Counted from the first letter of the stretch, positions 24,953 to 33,071 are shown. The stretch: DNA of 64,000 nt from Cohnella rhizoplanae (GCF_948329515.1 NZ_CAOJCN010000020.1:1-64000); one strand, 5' to 3'. Notes: a model not told the origin generated them from the letters alone. Numbers and translations: made by a program.

Positions 24953-25078
24953 CTCTGACATTATATTTCATTCTTCATCAGTTAATCTTCAATCATCTTC
25001 ATCTCATTCAGTTGATCTTCTATTAATGCTCTACCTTATTATTCCATTTTCCGAGGTCTAAATTCAATAACACACGAT

Positions 25079-26605
25079 TCAAGCCGGTTTGTTGCGCGAA
25101 TATAATAGCGAGGTTGAGACTTTCACCTCCGGAAAGCGGCTATCCGGCCCTTTCATTAAGATTCCGCCTTGATTTTTTAAGTACATATCGAAGAAATCCA
25201 GCATATAGGCATTGATTACGGCATTCGCCCTTTCAGGCGCAATTTTTCCTGTTATGCCCAGCATTCTAAAAATCGGAGAAATGAATTGTACGTCGGTAAA
25301 ATTCAAATGCTCCGTATTGTCGATATAGAGGAATTGTCCCCCTGAAGCAACTGTTGCACTCATCCGTTCGAGCTCTAGCTTTTTGTCTTCCGTTACTTGA
25401 TCCATCCACTCTCTTGTGTTGCCCAGACGCTCAAGTTCGGTATCCGTGTAGACGTGGTTATCCCTCATCATTTTTAATCGTTCGAATTCGCTTTCCGAGT
25501 TGATGAACAAAAACGGCTTTCGCAGACCCTCTCTCTCGCGCAGACGATAGAGTCCTCCATCCAAGTCTATTCCAACCGCGATTCGCGGATCGTACGAAGC
25601 GTCATAGGCCGTCGCTCCGCCGATGGAATGACCGAACACGCCTACATGCCCGAGATCAATCCTCCCCTTCAGCTGACTGGGAATCTGCCCCGATTGGATG
25701 AGTTCGAATTGGTCCAGGGCAAACGTTACATCGTCGGTTAAAACTTTTCCCAATTTGTCGCGATTTCCGCTTTCCGTCCGGTAATCATGGTCGGGCGAAA
25801 ATAAGTCGTTGGTTGTGCTGGTCGTGATTCGACCGTCCGGAAACTCGGTCGCAAATGTATTGTAGGTGTGGTCGATCACAGCCACGATATATCCGTGACT
25901 CGCGAGATTTTCGGCTTGCGACGTGTGGAGGAATCTAGAAGAGCCGAAACCGGGATTCGCAAGGATCAGCGGGTATGAAGTCAGAGCCGAAGAGATTTCG
26001 GCCCCTGAATAAGCATGACTGGATACGTATTTCAAGTGTTGAAGAGTAAACCCGGGAAGGCCATAGTTAGCGGCCATGTAACGTAAAATCCGTGCATCGG
26101 AAATAAATGGAGCGCGCTTGCCGGTGCCGGCCTGAGCCGGATACCATACCTGCACCATCAATTCTCTCTTTCCTGTCGGAGTTTGGCCGTATGCCTCATC
26201 ACGCGCTGGATCGATGAAATGAAAGACCTGCGTGCCTACCTTCAACTCGCCGGTCGGTGCCGGAAGGTCGAAAACGGGAAACGCATAGATTAAGCACGCC
26301 GTTGCGATGAGCCCTATCCAGATAAAAATGCGGCCCAACATCCTACGAATTCTCGAGACAGTCCGAACGGCTTTCGGCATGATGTAAACGTCTTTAAGCG
26401 AGAGCATTAGCAACAGGATCGTAAATCCGTATAAAAACAAAAGCTGAATTCTATATCCTTCGATAAGCAAATGTAAAAATAAAAAAACGGACCCTGCTAC
26501 GCTTGTCAGGAGCAAAGCTGTTCTTCGGATACGTGGATTGAAGATGATTAGGAATGCCAACAAACAAGCATTTGAAAAAAATAACAGCCATTCAAAAAGC
26601 CTCAC
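25079..26605 (-). CDS. Membrane-anchored PAF-acetylhydrolase-like esterase
   Basis: 508 residues from GTG 26605 behind AAGGGGGAGATG. The first 120 residues contain four hydrophobic spans (LFEWLLFFSNACLLAFLII, ALLLTSVAGSVFLFLHLLI, IQLLFLYGFTILLLMLSL, IFIWIGLIATACLIYAFPVF). The rest is an alpha/beta-hydrolase of the platelet-activating-factor acetylhydrolase II type: MVQVWYPAQ, SYPLILANPGFGSS (oxyanion region), nucleophile elbow GVFGHSIGGATAY, then DLDGG, and a late histidine in NTEHLNFTD. The hydrolase domain should face outside. Substrates of this family are short-chain esters; the natural one is unknown. Transcribed alone, with its own terminator. Confidence 0.85.
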   Translation of the reverse strand: MRLFEWLLFFSNACLLAFLIIFNPRIRRTALLLTSVAGSVFLFLHLLIEGYRIQLLFLYGFTILLLMLSLKDVYIMPKAVRTVSRIRRMLGRIFIWIGLIATACLIYAFPVFDLPAPTGELKVGTQVFHFIDPARDEAYGQTPTGKRELMVQVWYPAQAGTGKRAPFISDARILRYMAANYGLPGFTLQHLKYVSSHAYSGAEISSALTSYPLILANPGFGSSRFLHTSQAENLASHGYIVAVIDHTYNTFATEFPDGRITTSTTNDLFSPDHDYRTESGNRDKLGKVLTDDVTFALDQFELIQSGQIPSQLKGRIDLGHVGVFGHSIGGATAYDASYDPRIAVGIDLDGGLYRLREREGLRKPFLFINSESEFERLKMMRDNHVYTDTELERLGNTREWMDQVTEDKKLELERMSATVASGGQFLYIDNTEHLNFTDVQFISPIFRMLGITGKIAPERANAVINAYMLDFFDMYLKNQGGILMKGPDSRFPEVKVSTSLLYSRNKPA

Positions 26606-26744
26606 GCCATCTCCCCCTTAAAAATATCCCATCCATGGAATAGTATAGAGGAGCGGCTAGGTCGGTACCATTGATCTAGATGACAACTGCCTTACACTCT
26701 TGAAAGGTTGGCGTCGATGGCGCTGCTAACGGCAGCGTCTTCCA

Positions 26745-27284
26745 TCAGTGTACAAGTTCTTCCCTCCGAAGCTGGATATGCTTCGTAAACCGTATAGCTT
26801 CGCTTGCCAGATACTCTTCCGAGCCCAAATTCGCATTGAAGGAAACGAATGCCGGAAGATAAGTACCTCTACATTTGATGAGGGTCTGTTCGATCGGCCG
26901 CAATAATTCGCTGATCGTGAACCGGTTGCTGCCTCCCGCCCGATAGGAGTTCTCTGTCCCCCCGGCGGTAGTGGCGACGATGAACTCTTTGCCCAGCAAT
27001 CTGTCACCTGAAGGGTCTAACGCCCATCCTAACGTTAAGACATCATCGAACCACTTTTTCATTAAAGGCGGGCAGCTGTACCAGTACAGCGGGAACTGTA
27101 GCACGATGCGGTCGTAGCGGAGAAGCCGTTGACGTTCCTTATCCGCGTCAATATTCCAGTCAGCGTATTCCTCGTACAGATTGTAGTAATCAATATCGGT
27201 TTGCCTCGTTAATTCAAGAAAAAGAGCCTGATTGGCGCGGGACTCATACGGCCGTGGATGTGCAGCAATGACTAAGATTCGCAT
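26745..27284 (-). CDS. NAD(P)H oxidoreductase, flavodoxin fold (KefF/YwrO type)
   Basis: 179-residue flavoprotein of the NAD(P)H:quinone reductase family. Beta-strand 1 and FMN-phosphate loop: MRILVIAAHPRPYESRANQAL; the central segment RYDRIVLQFPLYWYSCPPLM KKWFDD is diagnostic, as is FIVATTAGGTENSY near the flavin ring. Such enzymes reduce quinones or electrophiles and are induced by stress. The start is ATG 27284 with AGGAGAGG upstream. It is divergent from an HxlR-family regulator, an arrangement typical of electrophile-responsive pairs. The intergenic region contains repeated CGTAC elements that are likely operator sites. Confidence 0.9.
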   Translation of the reverse strand: MRILVIAAHPRPYESRANQALFLELTRQTDIDYYNLYEEYADWNIDADKERQRLLRYDRIVLQFPLYWYSCPPLMKKWFDDVLTLGWALDPSGDRLLGKEFIVATTAGGTENSYRAGGSNRFTISELLRPIEQTLIKCRGTYLPAFVSFNANLGSEEYLASEAIRFTKHIQLRREELVH

Positions 27285-27362
27285 AGGACGGTTTTCCTCT
27301 CCTGTTCAATGTTAACCTCGCGAGTTACTTCCCCATTATTGGTTACATCCTTGCATTTGCAA

Positions 27363-27469
27363 AGTACGCAGTTTTTCCGTACTAAGTCTATAAAATCATA
27401 CTCATGACCTTATATGACAAAGGCGTATAGTATGAAAAACCGTACTATGTACGATAAATCGGCGTACTG
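27363..27469. promoter_or_regulatory. Candidate HxlR operators between divergent genes
   Basis: AGTACG (27363-27368) and CGTACT (27378-27383) form an inverted repeat with a 9-nt spacer. CGTACTATGTACG (27441-27453) is a compact near-palindrome and GCGTACTG follows at 27462-27469. HxlR-family dimers often bind GTAC-containing inverted repeats. Confidence 0.55.
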
Positions 27470-27535
27470 TTTATTTTCCAGATACTCTGATAAAGTAACG
27501 GTAAAAAACCAATCTCGTATTCGGGGGTGTGGAGC

Positions 27536-27904
27536 ATGCAAGCGGATATGCGCGAGCCCGATTCAACGCAAGGTGTAATAACGATGCTGCAAGCGATCGG
27601 CGGTAAGTGGAAGCCGCTTATTTTGTTCATTTTGCTGAACGAAGGAACAAAACGCTTCGGGCAGCTCAGACGCCAGTTAACCAACATTACGCAAGGAATG
27701 CTCACTAACCAGCTGCGCGAGCTTGAGCAGGATGGGCTGATTGTGCGCCGGGTATATCAGGAGATCCCGCCCAAAGTCGAGTATGAACTATCCGAACACG
27801 GGCGAACTTTAAAAACGGTTCTAGGAGAGATGTGTACATGGGGCTACCGGCATTTGGATTTTTTGAACGGGGAAAAAGTAAGCGCCGGACCTTCTGAACG
27901 GTAA
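27536..27904 (+). CDS. HxlR-family (MarR-type winged helix) regulator
   Basis: 122 residues. Typical HxlR layout: TMLQAIGGKWKPLILFILLN at the front, KRFGQLRRQLTNITQGMLTN QLRELEQDGLI as recognition helix and wing approach, RRVYQEIPPKVEYELSEHGR as the wing. There is no conserved cysteine early in the protein of the kind used for redox sensing in some members. The start is ATG 27536 behind GGGGGTG (GTG at 27527 possible). Expected to control the divergent oxidoreductase and itself. Confidence 0.9.
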   Translation: MQADMREPDSTQGVITMLQAIGGKWKPLILFILLNEGTKRFGQLRRQLTNITQGMLTNQLRELEQDGLIVRRVYQEIPPKVEYELSEHGRTLKTVLGEMCTWGYRHLDFLNGEKVSAGPSER

Positions 27905-27950
27905 CAAGTTTAAATACCATTTCCGCCAAGAGGCTCAACGGTTCAGTTTT

Positions 27951-27982
27951 TCAAATAAAAAATGCCGCGATTTACGCGGCAT
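27951..27982 (-). terminator. Intrinsic terminator of the desaturase-Rieske-isomerase operon
   Basis: On the minus strand ATGCCGCG TAAAT CGCGGCAT followed by TTTTTTATTT, 9 nt after the stop at 27992. Confidence 0.85.
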
Positions 27983-27991
27983 CGAAGGCAA

Positions 27992-28810
27992 TCAACTAAA
28001 AGGCGCATTCTGTCTCCAATCCTTGAACAACTGCGCGGCGTAATCGGACATCCATTGATTGACCTCCCACAGATCCGCGACCGGCGTACCCGTGAAGGGC
28101 AGCGTGTGCATATATCCCGGAGGCCCGAACTCGGCGGTGAACGTAACGGCTTCCGCGCCATTTTTCGAGCGTTGCTCCCATATCCTTTTCCACCAGCCGG
28201 CAAAAAAGTCTAGCTCCGTCCGGTATTCGGGCGCTACCGGATGAGGCACCTGCGGCCCTTCGGGATAACCGATTCTCCCGTGGATATGTAGGGTGCGTTC
28301 GATGGCCAGCGCGAGATTCTCCTGCTGATCGTCCAGATGGGACTCGCATACGTTCATCCAATGGCTGAAGTCGGCGGTGATCGCAAGCTCCGGGAATTTG
28401 CGCAGCAGCCTGGCCGTCGTCCAAGGCGTGAACATGGCTCTATGCCGATGCGTCTCGTGTGCGACCGGAATGCCGATTCGTGCTTCCGTCTCCAGCGCGG
28501 CCCCGAAGAATCGGTCCTGCTCGTCCTCCGTCATGCAATCGCGGGCGCTGTGCGAGACGATCGCCAGAGGCTTGAAGCGCGAGGCATAGGCGACCTGCGC
28601 ATTAAAATCGGCCGCGTGGTCGCTGCCCGTGAATACTTGCGCGATAAACGCAAGACCGTACCGCTGAAGCAAGGCCTCGAACGCGTCGGCTTGCTCCGGC
28701 GCCGGCGGAGCTGCTTCGATGCCCGTATATCCCGCTTCGGCGGCTCGGCCCAGCTGCTGCTCATAGTCGCCTTCCATGCCCCATAAGGCTTTAAATAATT
28801 GAAGCTCCAT
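27992..28810 (-). CDS. Sugar phosphate isomerase/epimerase (IolE/MocC-like TIM barrel)
   Basis: 272-residue AP-endonuclease-2-type TIM barrel. Visible strands: GYTGIEAAPPAPEQADAFEA, LAFIAQVFTGSDH, LAIVSHSARDCM, GIPVAHETHRHRAMFTPWTT (metal-ligand region), LAITADFSHWMNVCE (metal-binding Asp/His), LHIHGRIGYPEGPQVPHP and VTFTAEFGPPGYM (late Glu). The combination fits divalent-metal isomerases, epimerases and dehydratases of sugars and cyclitols. RBS AGAGGTTG before ATG 28810. It is the third gene of an operon with a Rieske ferredoxin and a desaturase-like hydroxylase; in rhizopine degradation MocC is also a member of this family, so a cyclitol or O-methyl-sugar substrate is plausible. Confidence 0.85.
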   Translation of the reverse strand: MELQLFKALWGMEGDYEQQLGRAAEAGYTGIEAAPPAPEQADAFEALLQRYGLAFIAQVFTGSDHAADFNAQVAYASRFKPLAIVSHSARDCMTEDEQDRFFGAALETEARIGIPVAHETHRHRAMFTPWTTARLLRKFPELAITADFSHWMNVCESHLDDQQENLALAIERTLHIHGRIGYPEGPQVPHPVAPEYRTELDFFAGWWKRIWEQRSKNGAEAVTFTAEFGPPGYMHTLPFTGTPVADLWEVNQWMSDYAAQLFKDWRQNAPFS

Positions 28811-28911
28811 GTCTCAACCTCTCCCCCTTATCACCATAGGATCTAAGCCGCGTTCAATGAGACGCATCGTTCTTGATTATAGCAGGCCCCGAAGACAATC
28901 GCCGCGCCCAT

Positions 28912-29235
28912 TTATTCGTTCGCGCTAAGATACACTTTGCCGTTCTCCACCTTCACCGGATACGTCTTCAGATCCACGCATACTGGCGCTTTCTTCGCTT
29001 TGCCGGTCGTATAGTCGAATCTGCCGTTGTGCTTCGGACATTCGATCGTATTCCCCATGACGAAGCCGTCGGCCAGATGGAACCGCTGATGCGTGCAATA
29101 TCCGTCCGTTGCGTAATAATCGTCGTCCTCGGACCGGTAGACCGCGAACGTGCGGTCCCCGTAATCGAAACGAATGACGTCCTCCTGCTCGATCTCGTTC
29201 GCGCCGCACACCTCGACCCACTTTTGCTCCGTCAT
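28912..29235 (-). CDS. Rieske [2Fe-2S] ferredoxin (MocE-like)
   Basis: 107 residues. The cluster ligands are CTH (in GYCTHQRFHLADG) and CPKH (in IECPKHNGRFD), spaced as in Rieske-type ferredoxins that feed electrons to oxygenases. The surrounding order (WVEVCGANEIEQEDVIRFDY, VENGKVYLSANE) matches the family from end to end. ATG 29235 overlaps the stop of the desaturase gene (ATGA) and follows GGAGGGGGAGACGGC. Coupling to a membrane hydroxylase makes it the electron donor for that enzyme. No ferredoxin reductase gene is present nearby. Confidence 0.93.
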   Translation of the reverse strand: MTEQKWVEVCGANEIEQEDVIRFDYGDRTFAVYRSEDDDYYATDGYCTHQRFHLADGFVMGNTIECPKHNGRFDYTTGKAKKAPVCVDLKTYPVKVENGKVYLSANE

Positions 29236-30374
29236 GCCGTCTCCCCCTCCGTGTCCGTTTTCCCGTTGGTATGACCGGTTGCCTGTCTGATTCGTTCCGT
29301 AATATAAGGAATCTCCTGAAGGCCGTACATATAAGGACGCGCCGTCTCCGGCAATGGCTGAATCACCGCATAACCGGGATCCTTGCCCTGTCGGATCATC
29401 GCTCCGATCGCCTCCCGCAAGGCGGCCCATAGGCTGGGTCTCGGCGCAGGCGTATCATCCTTCATGGCTTCGTGCAGCGCGGGCAGCGCATGGTAAGGCA
29501 CCATCGGGAACATGTGATGCTCGACGTGGTAGTTCATGTTCCAATACAAGAACCGGAGGACCGGATTCATCTTCATCGTACGGGAATTCAGCCGGTGATC
29601 GAGCACGTCGTCATAAAGGCCGAGGTGTTGGGTGATTCCAAAGCAAAGCATTAGAATGACGCCGTAAAACGAAGGAAGCCCGATCAGCATGGCCGGCAGC
29701 AGACTGCCTTGCCATATGCAGGTCGCGACGACGCCGAGCAGGATCAACAGATAGATCCTCGCCTCGCGAAATGTTTTATTGAACTCGGACGGCGGGATGT
29801 ATTCCTTCTCATGCGCGTCCAACTTGCCGAAGCAGTGGAGAATGAAACGCTTGATCTCGATCGGACCGCCGTACAAATGAAGAATCTGCATAAACAGAAT
29901 GCGCCAGACCGGAGGCCGCTCGGTCAGAATCTCCGGATCTCTGCCGACGATGTACGTATCCGTATGGTGCCTGGTGTGGCTCCACCGCCAAGGGGTCGCC
30001 GACCGTAGCACCATAAAGGACGCGATCTGATAAATCGCTTCATTCATCCAAGGCGTCTTGAACGCCGTGCCGTGCCCGCATTCATGCCACCGCGAATCGC
30101 CCGGCGTCGCGTACAGAATGCCATATACGAGGAATACCGGTACCGCCCACCAGGTCCCCCAGACGACCGTGCCCAGCCAGCCGGTTCCGGCGAGCAGCGC
30201 GAACCACAGGACGGTGTCCCGGATCGCGGGTCCGTTTTTTCGTTTCATCAGCTCTTTCATCCGCGGCCTGGGGATCGGCGACTGATACCACTCCGCAGCG
30301 ACCATGCCCCGCTCCTGAGCCAGCTTTCCTTCGGGTCCTATGAGGCTGTAATCCCGCTTCTTCACCGCAGCAGC
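29232..30374 (-). CDS. Fatty-acid-desaturase-family membrane hydroxylase (MocD-like)
   Basis: 380-residue di-iron membrane enzyme. The three histidine clusters are present: HECGHGT, HTRHHT and NYHVEHHMF. There are two hydrophobic hairpins (about 55-95 and about 205-245). It opens with a polar segment including EWYQSPIPRPRMKELMKRKN. The start is TTG 30374, nine nt after AAAGGAG; the ATG at 30386 abuts that motif and is less likely. Members paired with a Rieske ferredoxin act as hydroxylases or O-demethylases, such as MocD in 3-O-methyl-scyllo-inosamine degradation, rather than as lipid desaturases. An acyl-lipid role cannot be excluded. Divergent from an AraC regulator. Confidence 0.88.
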   Translation of the reverse strand, partial: AAAVKKRDYSLIGPEGKLAQERGMVAAEWYQSPIPRPRMKELMKRKNGPAIRDTVLWFALLAGTGWLGTVVWGTWWAVPVFLVYGILYATPGDSRWHECGHGTAFKTPWMNEAIYQIASFMVLRSATPWRWSHTRHHTDTYIVGRDPEILTERPPVWRILFMQILHLYGGPIEIKRFILHCFGKLDAHEKEYIPPSEFNKTFREARIYLLILLGVVATCIWQGSLLPAMLIGLPSFYGVILMLCFGITQHLGLYDDVLDHRLNSRTMKMNPVLRFLYWNMNYHVEHHMFPMVPYHALPALHEAMKDDTPAPRPSLWAALREAIGAMIRQGKDPGYAVIQPLPETARPYMYGLQEIPYITERIRQATGHTNGKTDTEGETA

Positions 30375-30433
30375 CAATCCGCCCATCTCCTTTTTCTGTC
30401 ATCCGCCTCGTTCCTGAACCGCTTACAACCTCC

Positions 30434-30503
30434 ATTCTATTCATAGAATCGCATCCTGTATTTAGTCCGGATCGGCAATTTGGTTGCCAAAATCGGTATT
30501 TGG
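30434..30503. promoter_or_regulatory. Candidate AraC sites between divergent genes
   Basis: ATCGGCAATTTGG (30471-30483) and ATCGGTATTTGG (30492-30503) are direct repeats with a 21-bp pitch, the spacing of AraC tandem half-sites. A perfect inverted repeat ATTCTAT TC ATAGAAT (30434-30449) lies on the desaturase side. Confidence 0.5.
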
Positions 30504-30546
30504 ACCGTATGCTTATCCTAATCGTCAGGAGAGGAAGCGGCTGCCC

Positions 30547-31446
30547 ATGGAAGAAGAGCGTCCTTTGTTCTTTAAGGGGCCAAGCGAGACCATCGATGCG
30601 TTGTCCGACGTCTATTTTCCGCCGTACATCACGCTTGCCCATGTCTTCCATGCGCCGGAGGGCTGGGGAATCCGCTCGCGCGTGCTGAAGCAGTACCAGT
30701 TCCAGTACAACCTCGGCGGACTCGCCGAATATCGGATCGGCGAACGCGTGTACGAGACGAAGCGGGGCGATCTGATTTTCCACCGGCCGGGCGAGAATCA
30801 CGAGATTACGACGCCTCAGGGCTCGCCATACGTCTGTATCTCCATCGTTTTCCACTTCGGAAGCGCCGCTTTTCCGATCGACAGTCTCCTTTCCGGTTCC
30901 CACGACATGGGGAACTTCACCGGCCATGAGCTCGAAGAGAAGCTGACCAGCCTTGTCCTCGCCTATCGGCAGCCTGGACTCGCCTCTCAGTTCAAAGCGC
31001 AGTCGCTGCTCATGGACGTGCTGTCGGAGCTGGGCCGGATGCTGCATGAGCGCGTACGGGACGAATCCACCGCCACGCAGCGCAATAACTTGGCCAAGAT
31101 GGTCCTGGTCAAAAATCATATCCTGCAAAACTATCGGGAAAATCTGCAGATTCGGCAGCTGGAGACGTTAACGGGTTTTAGCCGAGACTATCTCATCGAG
31201 CAGTTCCGCAAGTCGTTCGGCATGACGCCGATCCAGTACTTGATTCACGTACGCGTAGAGAAAGCGAAAGAGCTGGCCCTGCATACCGGACTCAGCATTG
31301 GCGAGATCGCGGAGCGGGTCGGGTACAGCGACGTCCATACCTTCGGAAAAATGTTCAAGAAAAAAACCGGCTACAGCTTGAGCCGGTTCTGCTCCTCCCT
31401 ATTTATCCAGTCTTCCTACAAGGAAGACGATCATAAACTACCCTGA
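30547..31446 (+). CDS. AraC-family regulator of the desaturase-Rieske operon
   Basis: 299 residues from ATG 30547, behind AGGAGAGG. N-terminal cupin-type sensor domain (about 20-150: YQFQYNLGGLAEYRIGERVY, GDLIFHRPGENHEI) and a C-terminal double helix-turn-helix (about 190-285: LQIRQLETLTGFSRDYLIEQ FRKSFGMTPIQYL, LSIGEIAERVGYSDVHTFGK MFKKKTG). It is divergent from the hydroxylase operon, with direct repeats between, so it is the probable activator. The last 25 residues extend past the usual domain end, and the DNA encoding them contains the terminator of the opposing TetR gene. Confidence 0.9.
   Translation: MEEERPLFFKGPSETIDALSDVYFPPYITLAHVFHAPEGWGIRSRVLKQYQFQYNLGGLAEYRIGERVYETKRGDLIFHRPGENHEITTPQGSPYVCISIVFHFGSAAFPIDSLLSGSHDMGNFTGHELEEKLTSLVLAYRQPGLASQFKAQSLLMDVLSELGRMLHERVRDESTATQRNNLAKMVLVKNHILQNYRENLQIRQLETLTGFSRDYLIEQFRKSFGMTPIQYLIHVRVEKAKELALHTGLSIGEIAERVGYSDVHTFGKMFKKKTGYSLSRFCSSLFIQSSYKEDDHKLP
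31359..31388 (-). terminator. Intrinsic terminator of the TetR gene, inside the AraC coding region
   Basis: On the minus strand AACCGGCT (31388-31381), loop of 8, AGCCGGTT (31372-31365), then an uninterrupted T-run down to 31359. It lies 80 nt past the TetR stop and within the AraC 3' coding end. Confidence 0.75.
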
Positions 31447-31467
31447 CCGGCAGGTATAAGCCGTAAA

Positions 31468-32064
31468 TCACGACATCAGTTTGACCAAACCCTGGATTAA
31501 CGTATCCTCGTTCGAGCTTCCGAAAAGCTTGGAGAAAATCGTAAAGCCTTCATTAAAAGCAATGACCTGCATGGCGATCGACTGCGTATCTTTATCCCGC
31601 GAGACCCAGCCTCCTTCTTGCAGCACCTTAACCAGCATCTCGATGCCGGATACCCAATCGCGGTATTTGGCCATCAGCTTCTCATGGTATTCGGGTATAT
31701 GCTTGGTCTGCAGATAAAAGTCGACCAGTACGATAATCCAGTTATCGATTTCTTTTAACTGATGCGCCAGATTCGACAGCGTATGCTTAATGACTTCTTC
31801 CAGCGTCGTATCCGAAGAATCGTATTGCTTGGGAACGTCCGTCCATCCCGACGTCAGTTGGATCTGATAGTCCAGCACGTCGAAAAAAAGCTCCTCTTTA
31901 CTCTTAAAATGACCGTAAAACGCTCCCTTCGTATGCCCGGTGCGGGCTACGATCTCTCCGAGCGTCGTGGAGGCGTATCCTTTTTCGGAGAAACACTGCA
32001 AGCCCGCTTCCAGCAGCTGCCGGTACGTCGCTTCTCTTTTAAGCTGGAATTTGTTTTTTTTCAA
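31468..32064 (-). CDS. TetR-family regulator
   Basis: 198 residues from TTG 32064, eight nt after GGGAG; frames opening further upstream lack an RBS. The helix-turn-helix is KREATYRQLLEAGLQCFSEK GYASTTLGEIVARTGHTKGA FYGHFKSKEELF. The remaining 130 residues are the helical ligand/dimer domain (WIIVLVDFYLQTKHIPEYHE, EMLVKVLQEGGWV). The SDR gene lies upstream on the same strand, with a gap of about 180 nt, so it may be regulated by this protein. Confidence 0.9.
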   Translation of the reverse strand: MKKNKFQLKREATYRQLLEAGLQCFSEKGYASTTLGEIVARTGHTKGAFYGHFKSKEELFFDVLDYQIQLTSGWTDVPKQYDSSDTTLEEVIKHTLSNLAHQLKEIDNWIIVLVDFYLQTKHIPEYHEKLMAKYRDWVSGIEMLVKVLQEGGWVSRDKDTQSIAMQVIAFNEGFTIFSKLFGSSNEDTLIQGLVKLMS

Positions 32065-32245
32065 AGCGAACACTCCCGGCTGCGGAATTCTTTCTCCTAA
32101 GATAGCAGATAAGCGGGATTCAAGAAAGACGCAGTCCGCGGGATGCAAAAATTAAGACGCCCATGCGGTCCGCATGAGCGACTTAAAGTTCGTGCCTAAT
32201 CAGACGATCGAACGGGTGTGGCGGGATAATATCGCCCTGCCGTCA

Positions 32246-33010
32246 TCACCACGCAGTCGCGCCGCCGTCCACGGCATAGTTGGCTCCCGTAATATACGAT
32301 GCCTTGTCGGATGCAAGAAAGGCGGCCAGCTCCACGATCTCCTCGGGTTTGCCAAATCGCTTCAGCAGCGTCTTTTGCGTAATCGCGTCCCGAGCGGCTT
32401 GATTGTCGCCCAGATCCCGCTCGCTTGCCGGAGTCAGCACGGGACCGGAACTGATCGCCACCGCGCGAATGCCGTGCGGCGCCCCCTCGAGCGCGAATTG
32501 CCTCGTCATGGCGATCACGCCCGCTTTGGTTGCCGTATGGGCGACCATGGGCGGCGTCTCGCCGGCGATCATGCCCGATATGGAGGCTATGCTTAGAATC
32601 ACGCCGCCCCCTCGGCGTACGAGATGAGGCCATGCGTACTTGGAGACAAAGAACGGAATGTCCAGCTCGCCGGCCACCGTCGCCCGCCAATCCTCCACTG
32701 AAAACTCGGGGATCGGCCCGAAGCGCTGATACGCCGCATTGTTGTAGACGACATCGATGCCGCCATATACGGATGCCGCGGATTGTACGAAACGCTCCAC
32801 CTGCTTGGGATCCGTAAGATCAACGGGCGCGAAGCCCGTCATTTCGCCGCCGGCGCGCCGGACCAGCTCCACCGTCTCGTTATTCAGGTCGGCCTTGAGA
32901 TCGCATCCGATCACTTTGGCGCCTTCCCTGGCGAATATTTGAGCCGCCACCCGTCCTTGTCCGCCGCCCGTACCCGTAATTAATACGACTTTATCGTCGA
33001 GAATGCCCAT
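32246..33010 (-). CDS. Short-chain dehydrogenase/reductase with His replacing the catalytic Tyr
   Basis: 254-residue classical-length SDR. The cofactor loop is VLITGTGGGQGRVAAQIF (TGxxxGxG), NNAA follows at VVYNNAAYQRFG, the catalytic serine lies in LSIASISGM, and the C-terminus ends SYITGANYAVDGGATAW. The active-site motif YxxxK reads H-T-A-T-K (in VAHTATKAGVIAMTR): the lysine is kept but tyrosine is replaced by histidine. D at GCDLKADL after beta-2 favours NAD(H). RBS AGGAGGCTGCT. Either the chemistry differs or the protein uses another acid. Between the TetR and luciferase-like genes on one strand. Confidence 0.88.
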   Translation of the reverse strand: MGILDDKVVLITGTGGGQGRVAAQIFAREGAKVIGCDLKADLNNETVELVRRAGGEMTGFAPVDLTDPKQVERFVQSAASVYGGIDVVYNNAAYQRFGPIPEFSVEDWRATVAGELDIPFFVSKYAWPHLVRRGGGVILSIASISGMIAGETPPMVAHTATKAGVIAMTRQFALEGAPHGIRAVAISSGPVLTPASERDLGDNQAARDAITQKTLLKRFGKPEEIVELAAFLASDKASYITGANYAVDGGATAW

Positions 33011-33071
33011 AGCAGCCTCCTAAGTGATGATCCTCTAGACCAGACATAGCATGCCCGCTTGGGCATTGCTG

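Larger units (their letters stand above)
24559..25078. other. Intergenic region with repeated motifs, no supported gene
   Basis: About 520 bases between the collagen-like gene promoter and the esterase gene. It holds the motif repeats and the terminator listed separately; the left half (24640-24820) shows only weak, non-protein-like frames. Confidence 0.5.

Noticed and set aside
29232..30374. Annotation as an ordinary acyl-lipid desaturase
   Set aside because: The His boxes allow it, but a dedicated overlapping Rieske ferredoxin gene and a sugar isomerase in the operon argue for a hydroxylase/demethylase; kept only as an alternative.
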